This document shows positions 37,325-48,750 of a DNA stretch of 64,000 nucleotides, piece by piece (within the stretch, counting starts at the first letter, position 1; every line of letters starts with the position of its first letter). This DNA is from Ectocarpus siliculosus (lineage: Eukaryota; Sar; Phaeophyceae; Ectocarpales; Ectocarpaceae), in the NCBI GenBank assembly GCA_000310025.1, contig FN648785.1, positions 567,277 through 631,276 on the forward strand, written 5' to 3'. The notes under the pieces were generated by a model. That model searched no databases. It had not been told where the DNA came from and was given only the letters and a program-made list of their open reading frames with translations. The position numbers and the translations under genes are program-made.

Positions 37325-39781
37325 CTGCAAGCTACCGATACGCTCGATGACGAAGACGCGGCGTGAGCTGCTTGGCAGACGGCGGCAAGGGAACGGGGGG
37401 TAGGGAGTCGATGAAATCAACAACACCCCTGACTCTGCATTGTAACTTTTTTTGCTGCGTGCGAGGGTTGTCTCTTCAATTGCACATAACGAAGAGGAGT
37501 GATTACTAAATACAGGGAAAACGCGCACACAACAGCGCTACAGATGTCGTGGCAGCCTACCGTTACTAGTAGTACAGTGTGAAAGAAATGCACAATGTCG
37601 ACCATTCCCAATCTCCGCGCCTGTCACTACTGACGTCGTCGGTGGACAAGGGCATGGCATTGGGCATGAATGGACTGGCAGCTCCCTCAAAATGATTTTT
37701 TTCCTAACAACGCCGAACCGGGAGTAGTGGGGTCCCGTTGATTTTATTTGCTCTTCTTCCCTCCACCTCTCCAATGCTATAACCTGCAACTCTCAAAAGC
37801 TGTTGCCCATCCTCTTGCAACACGCGACTACTGTTGTACGCCAGACTTGGGAGGCTCAAACGTTTCGAAATGCATTTAATTTGCGTGAGCGCCACCACCT
37901 CTAAAGTTTTTTAGTCGTTGTTGGGCCGCGCCACAGGGTTAATGTATATATAAGCCAAGTCTCGGGAAAGCGAGAAGAAATGTTGTACAGTGCAGTTGGA
38001 GAAATTGAGCGTATATGGTCTGGATGAGAGGCGCCTGTCCTCGGACACTTTAATAAGTCATTGTCTTTTCATTTGGACATGAAAAATGCCCCGGAGACGG
38101 GTTTGCTTTTCTTTCGCACTTCGTAACGTTCTTCATTCAGTGGTTGATCGCCTTTTTCACAGACAGACGAGAACGTACTGTACTGCCAATGCCAAGTACA
38201 GTTCGATTTGTGACTCAAGGCCTCATTGGTGCGTGCGTGTTGTTTGCAATAACTTCTCGTTGTCGTGAGTGGCATCATCATGTGATCAGTCACTTGCAAA
38301 GACACGAATGAATATAGTCTATGCCTATAACCCGTGTGAATATTCTCTTCCAGAACCTGGCGCCTATCATCGTATTGCTGCTGTGAGTGGCGCATTCCTT
38401 TCACGTATGCATATAAATAAATTAAGTCTCTCCGGTGGAGCCGGAGTCACAAAAAAAACAGACAGGCGGTTGGTCGTCTAGCGGGAGAAATATCGCGTCC
38501 TTCCTTCCTAAATCCACATGAAGAACCTTCACGATATGGTATTTTGCACTGATGGTAATCATCAAGTCAGTGGCCATTGTTGGCCACTAAAGACTGGTGG
38601 CCCTATCGATCCTAATCTACATACTTCAAGTAGATAGAGATATGTGTATGTACATCCACACAGTGGTCTAGTTTCTCAGAAAGACGGCTTCCGGATTATA
38701 CTACCGCAGCCCCTGGACCGGTCCTCCCTCTATCGTGTCTGCCGCAGAGGTCGGATGAAAAGGCGACGAGCGTCGCGGTCGAAATTCAGGCCACCCGGTA
38801 TGCAGGTGGGGAAGATGATTTGTTGGGCTTTTGGACTCTATTTTAATGTCAAGACAACAACAACAACAACAACAACAACTCTCTATCTGCTGAACAGATT
38901 CTTCAGACGTTCGTCGTTGAACATGCGGATAAACACCAAAAGCTGCCCTGACAGAGATGGATTCGTCGTGTGTGTGTGACAGGTGACAGAGATTGTGGAT
39001 CCTCATGTGCTGCCGATGAAGTCGGGTTTGAGGGGGAGGACAGCAATGCATGGCAGCTGCTGTGTGAGCAGGGTGTGAGCCTTCCATCAACCAGAAAGAC
39101 CAGAGTTCAGTGATAACGTTGTGTTTACCAGTACCGAAAATCGAAAATTGAACCCCCACAGGTATACAGGCGGGGAGAGGCGAGGTACACAAGAAACAAA
39201 AAAAGCGACTCCGTTCTGTACGGAAGAAGACAAGAGCAGAAAAAAATCAGAAAAATGGCTTCCAAGACCAACTGCTCCGGCACCCGGCACAGAGTATTGA
39301 TCGCTGGGAGAGGAGAGAGGGGGAGGGAGTGGAGACACGCGACGCGGGTTCTGTTCGACACCACGCCTACCTTGACAACCTATCGTTGTGCTGCAGATCA
39401 GATCCTTTCATCGCCACGGGATCCTGCCGTTCCTCTCAGCTGTGCTGCTGCTGCTGCTGCTGCTACACACGCTGCTGTAGTGTACAAGTAGCGGGTAAAA
39501 TCTACACATCTTTTTGTTTTGTCTCCCGTCACTCGTGGCCTCTCTGTCCGCACTTGTTTGCCCATTTCTTCGAACAGTGAACAGCCATACTCTAGCCCGC
39601 CCTTCCAAGACCATGTACGCGGAGCGCGCACGTGTGCGTAATGTTTTTTGTCTTGGAAGTATCATCCACGTACATGCCCACCCTGGAATACCTGAAAAGC
39701 CTTTGATGATCTGTGGGGTAATTTCGATTTTCAAAAAGTCTAACGCGCAGACAGACGAGGTGGACAAAAAAACGCAACAGC
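37325..39781. other. Intergenic stretch
   Basis: No exon could be supported. A TATA-like box (TATATAAG, 37945-37952, plus strand) is followed 36 bases on by an ATG whose frame closes after 13 codons. A short (CAA)n run lies at 38857-38878. Confidence 0.4.
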
Positions 39782-40517
39782 ATGGCATACTGGGTAGCAG
39801 GGACAGGAGCGACGGCCTACGGCATTGCTATCGCGATCGACGTCTTCGGCGCCCTGTCTCTGTGGTAAGCGCACGGGTCATCAGCGCACCAGAAAAGACA
39901 TGGAGAAAGAACACCGCAAAACACAGAGAGGTGGATCCGATCTCAAAACCTGCTACAAGGGCGGGTGGGCGAGACTCGACTCCCTTTCGTGCGCGGGTGC
40001 GACAGCACAACAAGTCGAGCGTCGGCAAGTCTAGAGGTGAGCCGCTGATTGCATTGCGTCAAGGCTTCTCCATCCTGGATGCCCATGCCCCTCTCTTATG
40101 GTGGGCACGAAAAAATCTCCCTCCAAGCAAAGGGTACTGAGGCAACCGCCATTTACAGATTGAAGAAAAGAGAGAGGACACACGGCAACATCTACGTACA
40201 TATCTGCCGCCGAGAGCGGCTTTACGACTCCTGTACACGCACGCGCGTGCTTGCTATGCATACCTCTTTGCGCAAGAAGAGCCAGCCACGCGAGCCGGGT
40301 CCCGCGGGATCCTCTCATGGCAGCCCCCACAGGTCTCGGCCCGGGACTTGGGTTGGCGAGGTTGGTATGGTTGATGTGGTACGTATGGTGGTTGTGTGAT
40401 GTCGTGCGAGTGAAGAAGAGTGAAGAAGCTCCCTCTGGGGAAAGGCCGGCGACAAATAATTCTGGCCGTTCACCGGCCGGTGGATCGTCATCGCGTCCAT
40501 CTCATCATCTTGGTTGA
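39782..40517 (+). CDS. Small predicted two-pass membrane protein
   Basis: Two exons, 39782-39864 (ATG, donor gtaagc) and 40286-40517 (acceptor agagccag, TGA), phase 2. Exon 1 is one hydrophobic segment (ATAYGIAIAIDVFGALSL). Exon 2 holds a second, Trp-rich one (LGLARLVWLMWYVWWL) and a polar Ser/Pro tail (GRSPAGGSSSRPSHHLG). The product is about 104 residues. The acceptor of exon 2 is not strong, a second in-phase acceptor lies 10 bases downstream (at 40296), and the minus strand is also open across exon 2. Function unknown. Confidence 0.35.
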
Positions 40518-41243
40518 ATTCTGGTTCTTTCTCGACGGAATTATTTATTTTTCGCTCCGTCGATGTTCGTTCCGCAGTGTTCCTCGCATTCTTCTCCGTT
40601 TCCTCGTTGTTGTGTGCTCCATGTATCTGCTTCTTCACGAACTGATGAACAACATCTATGCAGCATGTCACATCTCAATGATATAAAAACGCCACATCGG
40701 GTTGAACCACAAGGAAGGGAGGGCTCCCTCGCAAGAGGCAGGGGTATGCACTATGCACACAGATACGACCGGCAAGGGCCCAAACTGAAAGATCCACCGG
40801 GGCGGGGAATTTCGGACCACAGCAACCAACCAGACATAATTTAAGTGGTATGCATTCTTGGTTCGTCCTCCTATTATGTAATACCCAAAACATTACCGTA
40901 TCCAATTCCCCGACCAAGAAGTTGTATGCACCCCATTACTGCTGTGTAGGTTGTTGGTGGTGCTTGGAGTAGGCCTAGGTCGCTCTTGGGCGTTAAACGG
41001 TGCTTGTTGTGCAGGTCTGTAATGGCGCACTTCCAAGTGGTGCATGGCCTAGTGCGTCCCCCTGCGTGCATCGAATATTTTTCATTCAGGTGCATCTATT
41101 TGAGTGTACCTTTTTAGGGTAAGTTAACCTGTGACCACGGGAATCGACCGCGTCGAGTGTTGGGTCAGTACGGACATAATACGAAGGTACTGGGTAGAGA
41201 GAGATCGGAACGGTTTTTAATGTGAAGAGAACAACAACACGGC

Positions 41244-41280
<37 letters not shown>

Positions 41281-42531
41281 GCAACAACAACAACAATCAA
41301 AAACTTTTGATTCTCCGGCGTGCAGCAGTATGCGAAAATAGCGCGGACCACGCCTCCGGATAGATTGATTTCAGAGCAGTTGGGTGTGAACTGTTGGAAT
41401 CAGGTCGTTGAGATATAGCCCGGGCATCCTGCCCCAGCAGGCTTGCTAGTTGTCACCACCGAAACCAGACGAAGCTAAAACCACGGCGAGTTTAATAAGC
41501 GAGTGCAAGAGAGAGAGAAATATCCACGTGCGGCTTCTGCTGCAGGACTGCAGCCGTAGTCGGTTGCGTCCCACACCACACCAGACACACACATGATACC
41601 GCTTGCATGCATACATTTTACATTGTCTAGCCTCGTACCGTACATTTTCGTTCCGTTCCGCGCAGAAGCTCCTTTGCAGTAGGTCGTGGTTCTCTGGTTT
41701 ATTATCGCGACTCCAACAATTGACTTACGCTGTCTGCTCATCAACGAGAAACAATTATGACAGTCTTGTCTGGTAATATTTCGGTATTTCGACGTATGTC
41801 GACAACCACCTTGATTGATTCAGCAGACACGCTCTACACGGGCAAGAGTGAATCGCTTGTTTTGCAGCAGGCAGCGGGCGATCATGCGTCCTACCCGCCC
41901 GGCTGTATCTCCTCCCCCCGCTCCCTCTTTTCATGGGCGGGTGCTTGAGGCATTCGAATTTTCACACGTGATCTAAGGGAAGCTCTACCGTCCACTTTTG
42001 CCGCGAGCACCGCATCGCATCAATGAAATGAATCTCTACCTCTCTCTGTCGTATATCACACCATCGAACACAGCGTGTTTTTCGGTCCTACCCCTTGAGC
42101 GCTTCATTATTTACGGTACCAGAGGTTCACTCGTCCCATCCACGTGGGGCACACTTCACCAGGCATCTCGCATGACATGCGTCATTCTGTTGTCGACTAT
42201 TCACAACCACTTCTGGCAACTAGCAGCCACGAACGAACGTTTCCTACAATCAACCGCGCTTGCGACGCCTCTCTGGGACTCTTCCAACACCACGCCAAGT
42301 GCTCGGTCTACACAAACGCAACGAACGGACCACAGCGAAGGATCGAGATGGGCAGGCCTTCACCTCGCAACACTCCTGGGCGCCTGATTGTGCCGAAAGG
42401 ATGGCACCAACAACCAACTCTCCTATCTAAATCAATTGCGTTTCTTACAGCACAAACTCCCCCCACATTGGAATCCTATTCGCCTGGCAACCTTCTTCAG
42501 CGTTGGCACAGTTGACCTCAATCCCGCTTAC
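40518..42531. other. Intergenic stretch with a CAA microsatellite
   Basis: No supported exon. (CAA)n at 41243-41296. Confidence 0.45.
41243..41296. repeat. (CAA)n microsatellite
   Basis: About 18 units with one GCA interruption. Confidence 0.9.
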
Positions 42532-42611
42532 TGTGGACTGCATACACTGCTGCTCTTGTGGACAGTTCTTCGCAGCTGCGAAAGCCTCGTCTTTTGCAGC
42601 GACCAAACATG
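42532..42611 (-). CDS. Isolated Cys-containing exon (gene not resolved)
   Basis: Acceptor 'gcgttttttctag' and donor gtaagc; phase 1 in, phase 0 out. It encodes AAKDEAFAAAKNCPQEQQCM. Both splice sites are good and the residue choice looks coding. Neighbouring exons were not found. The phase-0 exit would allow joining to the giant gene's exon at 36935, but that would span the small plus-strand gene at 39.8 kb. Confidence 0.3.
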
Positions 42612-44314
42612 CTAGAAAAAACGCTCTGCGCCGGTGACCTTCATTCACTACACACACCATCCATCCCCACTGAGCGCACCGTTTGGGATGGGGAACGTGA
42701 CTGCATCGTGCAGTTGCATGCTACGAGAAATGCTCGCTGAACCCAACCTTGAAGGAAAACGTCCTGGGCACCAGTGTGACCGCGTCCTCACTGAAGCAAT
42801 TTAGTCCCAAAGGCGGAGAAGTCCGGGGCACCAGAGCTCATGCTGATCAACTCGTGCAACTGACTCTTCACAAGAAACAGGTTCCAGCCGCTCGGGCAAC
42901 GCGATTTGCTGGTAGAGAAGTTCTCCGTTTCGAACCCCCCCCACCATCACTGCCACCAATCTTTACGCAACATGGAGGCAATCCGCAGCATTTTCAGATA
43001 CCTGCGTACACCGAACACGCCTCTAGGACCATGATTCACTCTGGCTTCCAGACACCTAACAGGACTATCGCGACAGCGGGCTCGAACTAGCTAACTATTC
43101 AAGGCAACCGTCACTGCCGTTTCGTTCTGGAACAGCGGCTGTGTCCTGCCGATGGTCTCGTGGATACAGTAGCTGTCTACTACTCGCTAACAAGAAGAGC
43201 ATGATTTCACTCCGGGTCAGCTACCGATACGGATATCTCTGGGGGGCTTCGTTGACTCACGGTGACCTGCAACCGTTTATCATCAGCAAAATTCTGAGAA
43301 AGGTATGCGAGCTATTGGCGCTCATCGGACTTCAAGACTATTGTTCCTGCCACTCCGATTGCCACAGAAGTGCCGCACAACAACCCACTCATCTCGCTCT
43401 CGCTCTCGCTTTCCATTAGCACAGCCGCCCTACCCGATATCCGTTCTGTGCGACGCTGAACAAAGCTCCGCCGAAGGGTTGATTGCAGTGGGATATAGCA
43501 GCTTTCTCATATCTGCACGGGCAGGGGGTGGACGGAGGCGCCGGGGGCATGGGGGGAGAGGGAGGCAAACTGCGCTGAATCGGTTACCCGCAGCGAATCA
43601 GTTCAACTTACACGTTGCGGTGCAGAATACATCAGTGGGAATCACCTCACTTTACTCTCTGCACCGGAAGAGCTCATGGTAGTCATGAGAAGTTGGGTTA
43701 GCTTCAGTGTGCAATGCGGTATGCATAGCCTCTTGGAAGTCTATCGTGCCTTCCTTCTCTCTTCCATGGTTCTTCCTTCCCAATGTGTACCCAAGATGCC
43801 CGGGGCGAGGACTGCCAACAGGAAACTTGCTGCTGGGTTTCGGTGAATACCCGTGGATTTCTCTGCGCGCTGTGGTGAAGCCTCACAGCAACTTCCCAAT
43901 CTCAGTAGAAAATAGCCCCATAGGTACAGGTAGTAGCACACATGTCAATCTGGAGTGGGTGAGTGGGTGTGACAGTGGGAGGGCCAACGATCCCGACTTA
44001 CACTATACGGCGGTGTCCCAAGAAGAGTTATAGACCGTCCCGAAACTTTAATTTGAATACTTGAAATCATTGTGATGTTGACTTTTGAACACAAACTGAA
44101 GAGCACCAGAAATGCACAAGAGATACACAAGACCAGTCGGAAGGCATCGCGAAAAACAGAAATCGTTGATTCTCACAAAGGGCGGCAGTAGAGCCTGCTC
44201 AAAACATACTTTTCACGCGTCTAGCTTCTGACGCCACCTTTGAAATCAAGACAAAAATTCACTCTATTCTAAATTCAAGTCAAATGAGCACGAACGTCAG
44301 GCGCTCAAATAAGG
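42612..44314. other. Unresolved stretch
   Basis: A 113-codon plus-strand frame at 42749-43090 (basic, then Pro-rich) and several overlapping frames at 43140-43890 have no family resemblance or phase-linked splice sites. Confidence 0.35.
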
Positions 44315-44821
44315 TTAATTTTGAGGGTTAGCTTTGGGTTTCTTTTGTTATCAGTAGAGGACACCCATGGGAAAGTCGTTCGTGCGTGCTGGCACATTCA
44401 GGTTTGCTGTCGTAATGGAGCTGAAATATCGAAGGTCGCAGCAGCCTCTACCAGCAGTCTGAAATCTGCACCGGTACCAAGCGGCATCCAACGTTGTCAC
44501 AGCCGTGCTCGCCGCCACGGACCCTAATCTCCGGGACGGCGGCTTTACAGCAGTAGCTGATGCGACTAGCTACAGTGTACGCTGACACCGAGGGGTCTGC
44601 GGTTCGTGGCGGTGAACACGGCGGTGACAAATGTTGGATGCCTCTTGGTTCCGGCGCGGATTTCGGACCGTTTTCAAGAGGCTGCTGCGACCTTCGATAC
44701 AACAGTATTTCAGCTCCAGTAGCAAACCTGAACATACCAGCACGCACGACGCCTCTTCATGGTGTCCTCTACTGATGACAGTAGAAACACAAAGCTAAGG
44801 TTGTTTCTCTCCTGATGTTAA
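44315..44821. mobile_element. Foldback (MITE-like) element, ~200-bp inverted arms
   Basis: The arm at about 44322-44525 is inverted relative to about 44605-44810. Shared landmarks are 'atcagtagaggacacc', 'cgtgcgtgctgg', 'ttcaggtttgct', 'ggagctgaaata', 'tcgaaggtcgcagcagcctc' and 'ggcatccaac'. The spacer is about 80 bases. Arm identity is high but imperfect, with small indels. TTAA occurs at both outer edges (44315-44318 and 44818-44821), the target-site duplication of piggyBac-type elements. The terminal bases just inside the TTAAs do not match well, so the TTAA may be chance. Confidence 0.65.
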
Positions 44822-45009
44822 CCCTTACGTGACTACACCCCCGAATCGGGCATGTTAGCAGGCACGATAACTCTTATATGCGACAACTTTCGAACCGAAT
44901 TGAGCTGTGGATACCTGCGTCGACGACGGCTCGACGGTACGACTAGACCGCTCGAAAAGAAACAAAGTAACGACCGGGGACAGAAACAGCACGTCCCCTA
45001 TACAGAAAA

Positions 45010-46573
45010 TTGAAAGCCTGGGAGTTGCAATGCTCCGCAGCACCCTGCATCCCGCGCTGCTGCTGTGCTGCTGTGGACCTCAGTCCAGCACGCAGAAACG
45101 CGATAATGATGCTGTTTTTCCTCCTGCTTGTTGCGATTTTTCGCACGAGCGCTATGGACGGGGTTCCTGTGTATCACGTTCGCAAGGAACAGGAGCTAGC
45201 TCCCCAGCCGGCTGCGTTGGGCCAACGGGTACAGCAGCACATCGATGGATCTGCGTCGCGCATCATTTGCAGCACAGAATTGACAAGAGGTGGGAGGGTT
45301 ATGGTCTTGCCCGACCGCGCTGGTGTGTATACCGTAAAGCCGGATGGCCACTGCGGGTTTAGTGCGATGTCCGCGGGTCTGCAGGTTTGCCTCGGTAGAA
45401 CAAGGGCCGCCCCCACCCCAGAGAACATGAGGAGCGTGGTCGCCCGTCGAGCCACGGAACATGTTCTTGGCGCATCCGGTGTTGAGGACTTGACAGCTGT
45501 ACTCTCACCAGACCAGCTTGGGCGGGCCCGGAGTGTGCGTATACCGGATGTTTTAGGAGCTGCCGTGGAAGAAATGACGGCGCCGGAGGATAAGACGGTC
45601 GGTTGGTTTCGCGAGAAAGCCCAGCTAAGTGCAACAACAAAATGGATTGACGTGACCTGGTTCTCTTTTCTGGCGTCGGAGTACGGGGTGAACATCATGT
45701 TGTGGGAGCCAAGCCCCACGTACGGCACAGTTCAGCCGTACTCAGCAGCCCTCACGGCAGGCATGTTCTTGTTCGAGAAAAAAGACAAAATGGACGAGGA
45801 GGGGGATCGCTGGGTGCATCTGCTCTATCGGAAACACGACGATCCGTGGGCAGCGCGCGAGGGTGTAGGTGAGGCAGGCCATAAACAGCACAACCACTTC
45901 GACCGTCTGCAGCTTGGACTCAACGTACATACTTCCTTCATCGATGTCGTCAGAGTTGCAAAGGAGAAAGCGCTAGGAATGGCGGCGCCGGTGCCGTCGG
46001 CGAGCGCCACGGCCGGGAAGAAAGCGCCAGGGTCCGCAAAGGTGGACGGAGAAGAGGTGGACGATCCCGAGTTCAGCATGAGACCAAGCGGCAGCAACAG
46101 CAACAACAGCAGCAGCAGCAGCCGGCAAGCGGAGGGAAAGGCTGCAGCGGGAAAGAAAAGCAAGGCGAAGATCGGGAGTAAGGTCGGGGTGAAGCGACCA
46201 ACCGAGAGGCAGCCAGGGGACAGCAAGAGGCACAAGGCGGGGGGTGCACCGGGGAAGCAGCGCAAGGCGGTTGGTGTGCCGGGGAAGCGCAAGGCGGGGG
46301 GTGCACCAGGGGAGGGGAGGGGTGCCGCAAAGAAATGCAAGAGTACGCCGACGGGTAGGAGGAAATCGGTGAAGAGCAACGGCCAAGTAGACGAAGCCAA
46401 CTATGAATTCCGACGGCAGCATCGGGGGGGGGGACCACGAGCGAACCCAGGGCTCCTTCGCTAGCATGTCGCAGAACGAGAAGAAGGTGGTGGCCGCCAT
46501 GAAGAAGATCCAGGAGCTCAAGTACAGGCGGGCGTACTTGCTGAGCAACAAGAGGAGGGCGCGGGGTCTAAAG
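45010..46573 (+). CDS. OTU-like cysteine protease ORF with basic tail
   Basis: An open frame from 45010 (alternative ATG at 45155) contains the OTU signature. It has VKPDGHCGFSAMSAG with the catalytic Asp-Gly-x-Cys, then WFSFLASEYGVNIMLWEPS, then HLLYRKHDDPW and HNHFDRLQ, whose first or second His can close the catalytic site. OTU enzymes cleave ubiquitin conjugates or viral/element polyproteins. A Ser/Asn run and a Lys/Gly/Pro-rich basic tail (KRHKAGGAPGKQRKAVG) follow, probably nuclear. At a run of 10 G (46424-46433) the frame fails and stops at 46462. One base change there continues into MSQNEKKVVAAMKKIQELKY and a phase-0 donor (AAG|gtgggt, 46573) that joins the piggyBac exon at 47205. So this is either a fused gene or a broken one. 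The start is uncertain: the first 50 codons look partly like leader or intron. Confidence 0.55.
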
Positions 46574-48286
46574 GTGGGTTTGTGTTCGTGTAGACTTTTC
46601 TCTTGGCATTTTCCAGGCGAATAGGCGGACCTAAGAGAAGACGACGATTTATGGTGGTGCAAAAGTTGAGTCCGATAAATAGTGCGAATCAATACTGCTG
46701 TAGCAGTTTCTTGCGTTTTTTTTTTCGCTTGGAATACCGAGTAGAGAGTGCCCTATCAACGCTGAACAAACGCGTGTCTAGGTAGGCACTTTGTTTCGCC
46801 TCGTGTGGTCGCTAGTCTCTACCAAAAATAATCTTAGAAGTGTTGGTAAAAAGCACCTGGTTGCTTGCATGATCATGTTGACGCCTCCGTGCCTGGCTCC
46901 TGTTGCTCAACACGGGTGTGGTTTCCAATGTTGGCAGGGGGGCAACGAATGTCGAGTTCACGATTCGGAGTATGTAAATGCATGTGCGTGACCTGAACAC
47001 CCTACTGGCCCTGTATGGTGTTACTTTTGATCGCCGTGTCAGTTTCATGTGAATCTCTCGCTCGCTCGATTCGTAGGTGTTAGTGACACCGTCGCCTCGT
47101 ACGACTTTATTTTTTTTCGGATGATTGAACACAACACGGCAGGGTATGAATTGACACACCTGCCGCTCTGTTTCCGCTGTTTGCCGACGACGTGCTCAAC
47201 CCAGCTCAAGGCCATACGCGACAGGGAGAAGGAGAGGCTCAAGAAAGCGGCAGAAAAGGAAAAAGAAAACCAGCTTCGGCCGCGGCAGGAGGTGGAGGAG
47301 GAGGAGCGACAAGAGAGAGAGGAGCTAGAGAAGCAGCAGCAGCAGGAGCAGGAGGAGTTGAAAGCTGAGGCGGAGGAGTACCCGGAGGTGGCGTGGACTG
47401 ACCGCGGCATTCCTGACTTTGCGGGAACGACGGACCACAAGAAGAGAACCCGGCGGCAAGCGGTCAGCGCTGCTTCGCTGTCGGCGTCCGCGCGATCGAA
47501 GTTGCCCTCTCTCGATACCTTCATGGGCGGCCGCGACGAGAACGGAGAGTTCCCGCTGATGTGGTTTGATGAAGACGTGCTTCAACATGATGTTCCCCGA
47601 CAAGGCAGTAGATCTTTTCGTGCAAAAGGTGAGCATTGGTGTTTTCGTGTGGTCGCATTCCTTATTAAGTTGCACTCGAACAACTCAGTAGGGGGGTTGC
47701 ACGCAAGTAAGAGACCGAGCCGTTATGGGTCGGACTTGAAAAGTAGTTCCGCGGGAAGGGGGAGGAGGGGGGGGGGCGGGATGAATTGTATGCCCTTTGT
47801 TGGTGTTTACACTGCATGATGTCGTCTGCATGCCTTGGTCGCCTAATCATACTGGCCGAATGTAGATCACAGCTCATCAAGATTGTCAAACACACGGGGG
47901 TTTATGCGGTGTTCATGCATACTTCCCTCCTGACGTGCTACGTACCAGCGTATCGTGCATGGGGTGGTTTGCAAGGGCGGATGCAATACCGCGGAATGTA
48001 CTCCCTGTAGAGAAGCACCCTCCCCCCCCCCTATCCAGCGCGCGGGATCCCTGTTATGTATGTTGTAATTTGATTACCGATATCCACCCGACCAACCCAA
48101 CAATTGAAAGCGGGTACTAGGTAGATGCCTGAGAACACAGTCTGTTGTGGCCCCTTGCGGTATTGCTTACGTTCCAAGACACCCGCGGAAGGCATATGCG
48201 GATTAATTTAATCAAACATGTCTGTGCTGCCACGGCTTGCATCAACAATCATTGTGTATATATACGACACCTCGGCGCGACATCTG

Positions 48287-48386
48287 NNNNNNNNNNNNNN
48301 NNNNNNNNNNNNNNNNNNNNNNNNNNNNNNNNNNNNNNNNNNNNNNNNNNNNNNNNNNNNNNNNNNNNNNNNNNNNNNNNNNNNNN
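48287..48386. other. Assembly gap (100 N)
   Basis: A gap of conventional length inside the transposase; the true size is unknown. Confidence 1.
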
Positions 48387-48632
48387 CGTTTCATCCACTG
48401 CTCGGACGGCAACGCTCCTCCTCGATTGTTGGACGAGGACAACACCCCTAACCCGGACTTCGATTCGAAGTGGCACATCAGGTGAGTTTTACCCGTCGGA
48501 GACTTCGAGCGTTCTGACTGTTGGACCACGCTCCTCCATTTTTTCATGTGGTGAAATAAAACGGCCTCCAAGCCGGCGAGTACCCTAGAATCCAAATCCA
48601 AAGGGTTCATGTCGTTGTACCTGTCGTTGCCC

Positions 48633-48750
48633 TACACCACCCGCCCTCCCCGTGGAATACTACACGTGACCACTACAGTAGCGTACAGTTGTACACCACC
48701 CGCCCTCCCCGTGGAATACTACACGTGACCACTACAGTAGCGTACGGTTG
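48633..48750. repeat. 59-bp tandem duplication
   Basis: Two copies (48633-48691 and 48692-48750) differing at one base near the end. They lie in a transposase intron. Confidence 0.95.

Noticed and set aside
39514-40140. 208-codon plus-strand ORF
   Set aside because: Low-complexity-free but with no family resemblance. It overlaps, in another frame, the better-supported small membrane-protein exon with its ATG and donor.
44448-44775. Paired ORFs on opposite strands
   Set aside because: They translate the two arms of the foldback element and mirror each other.
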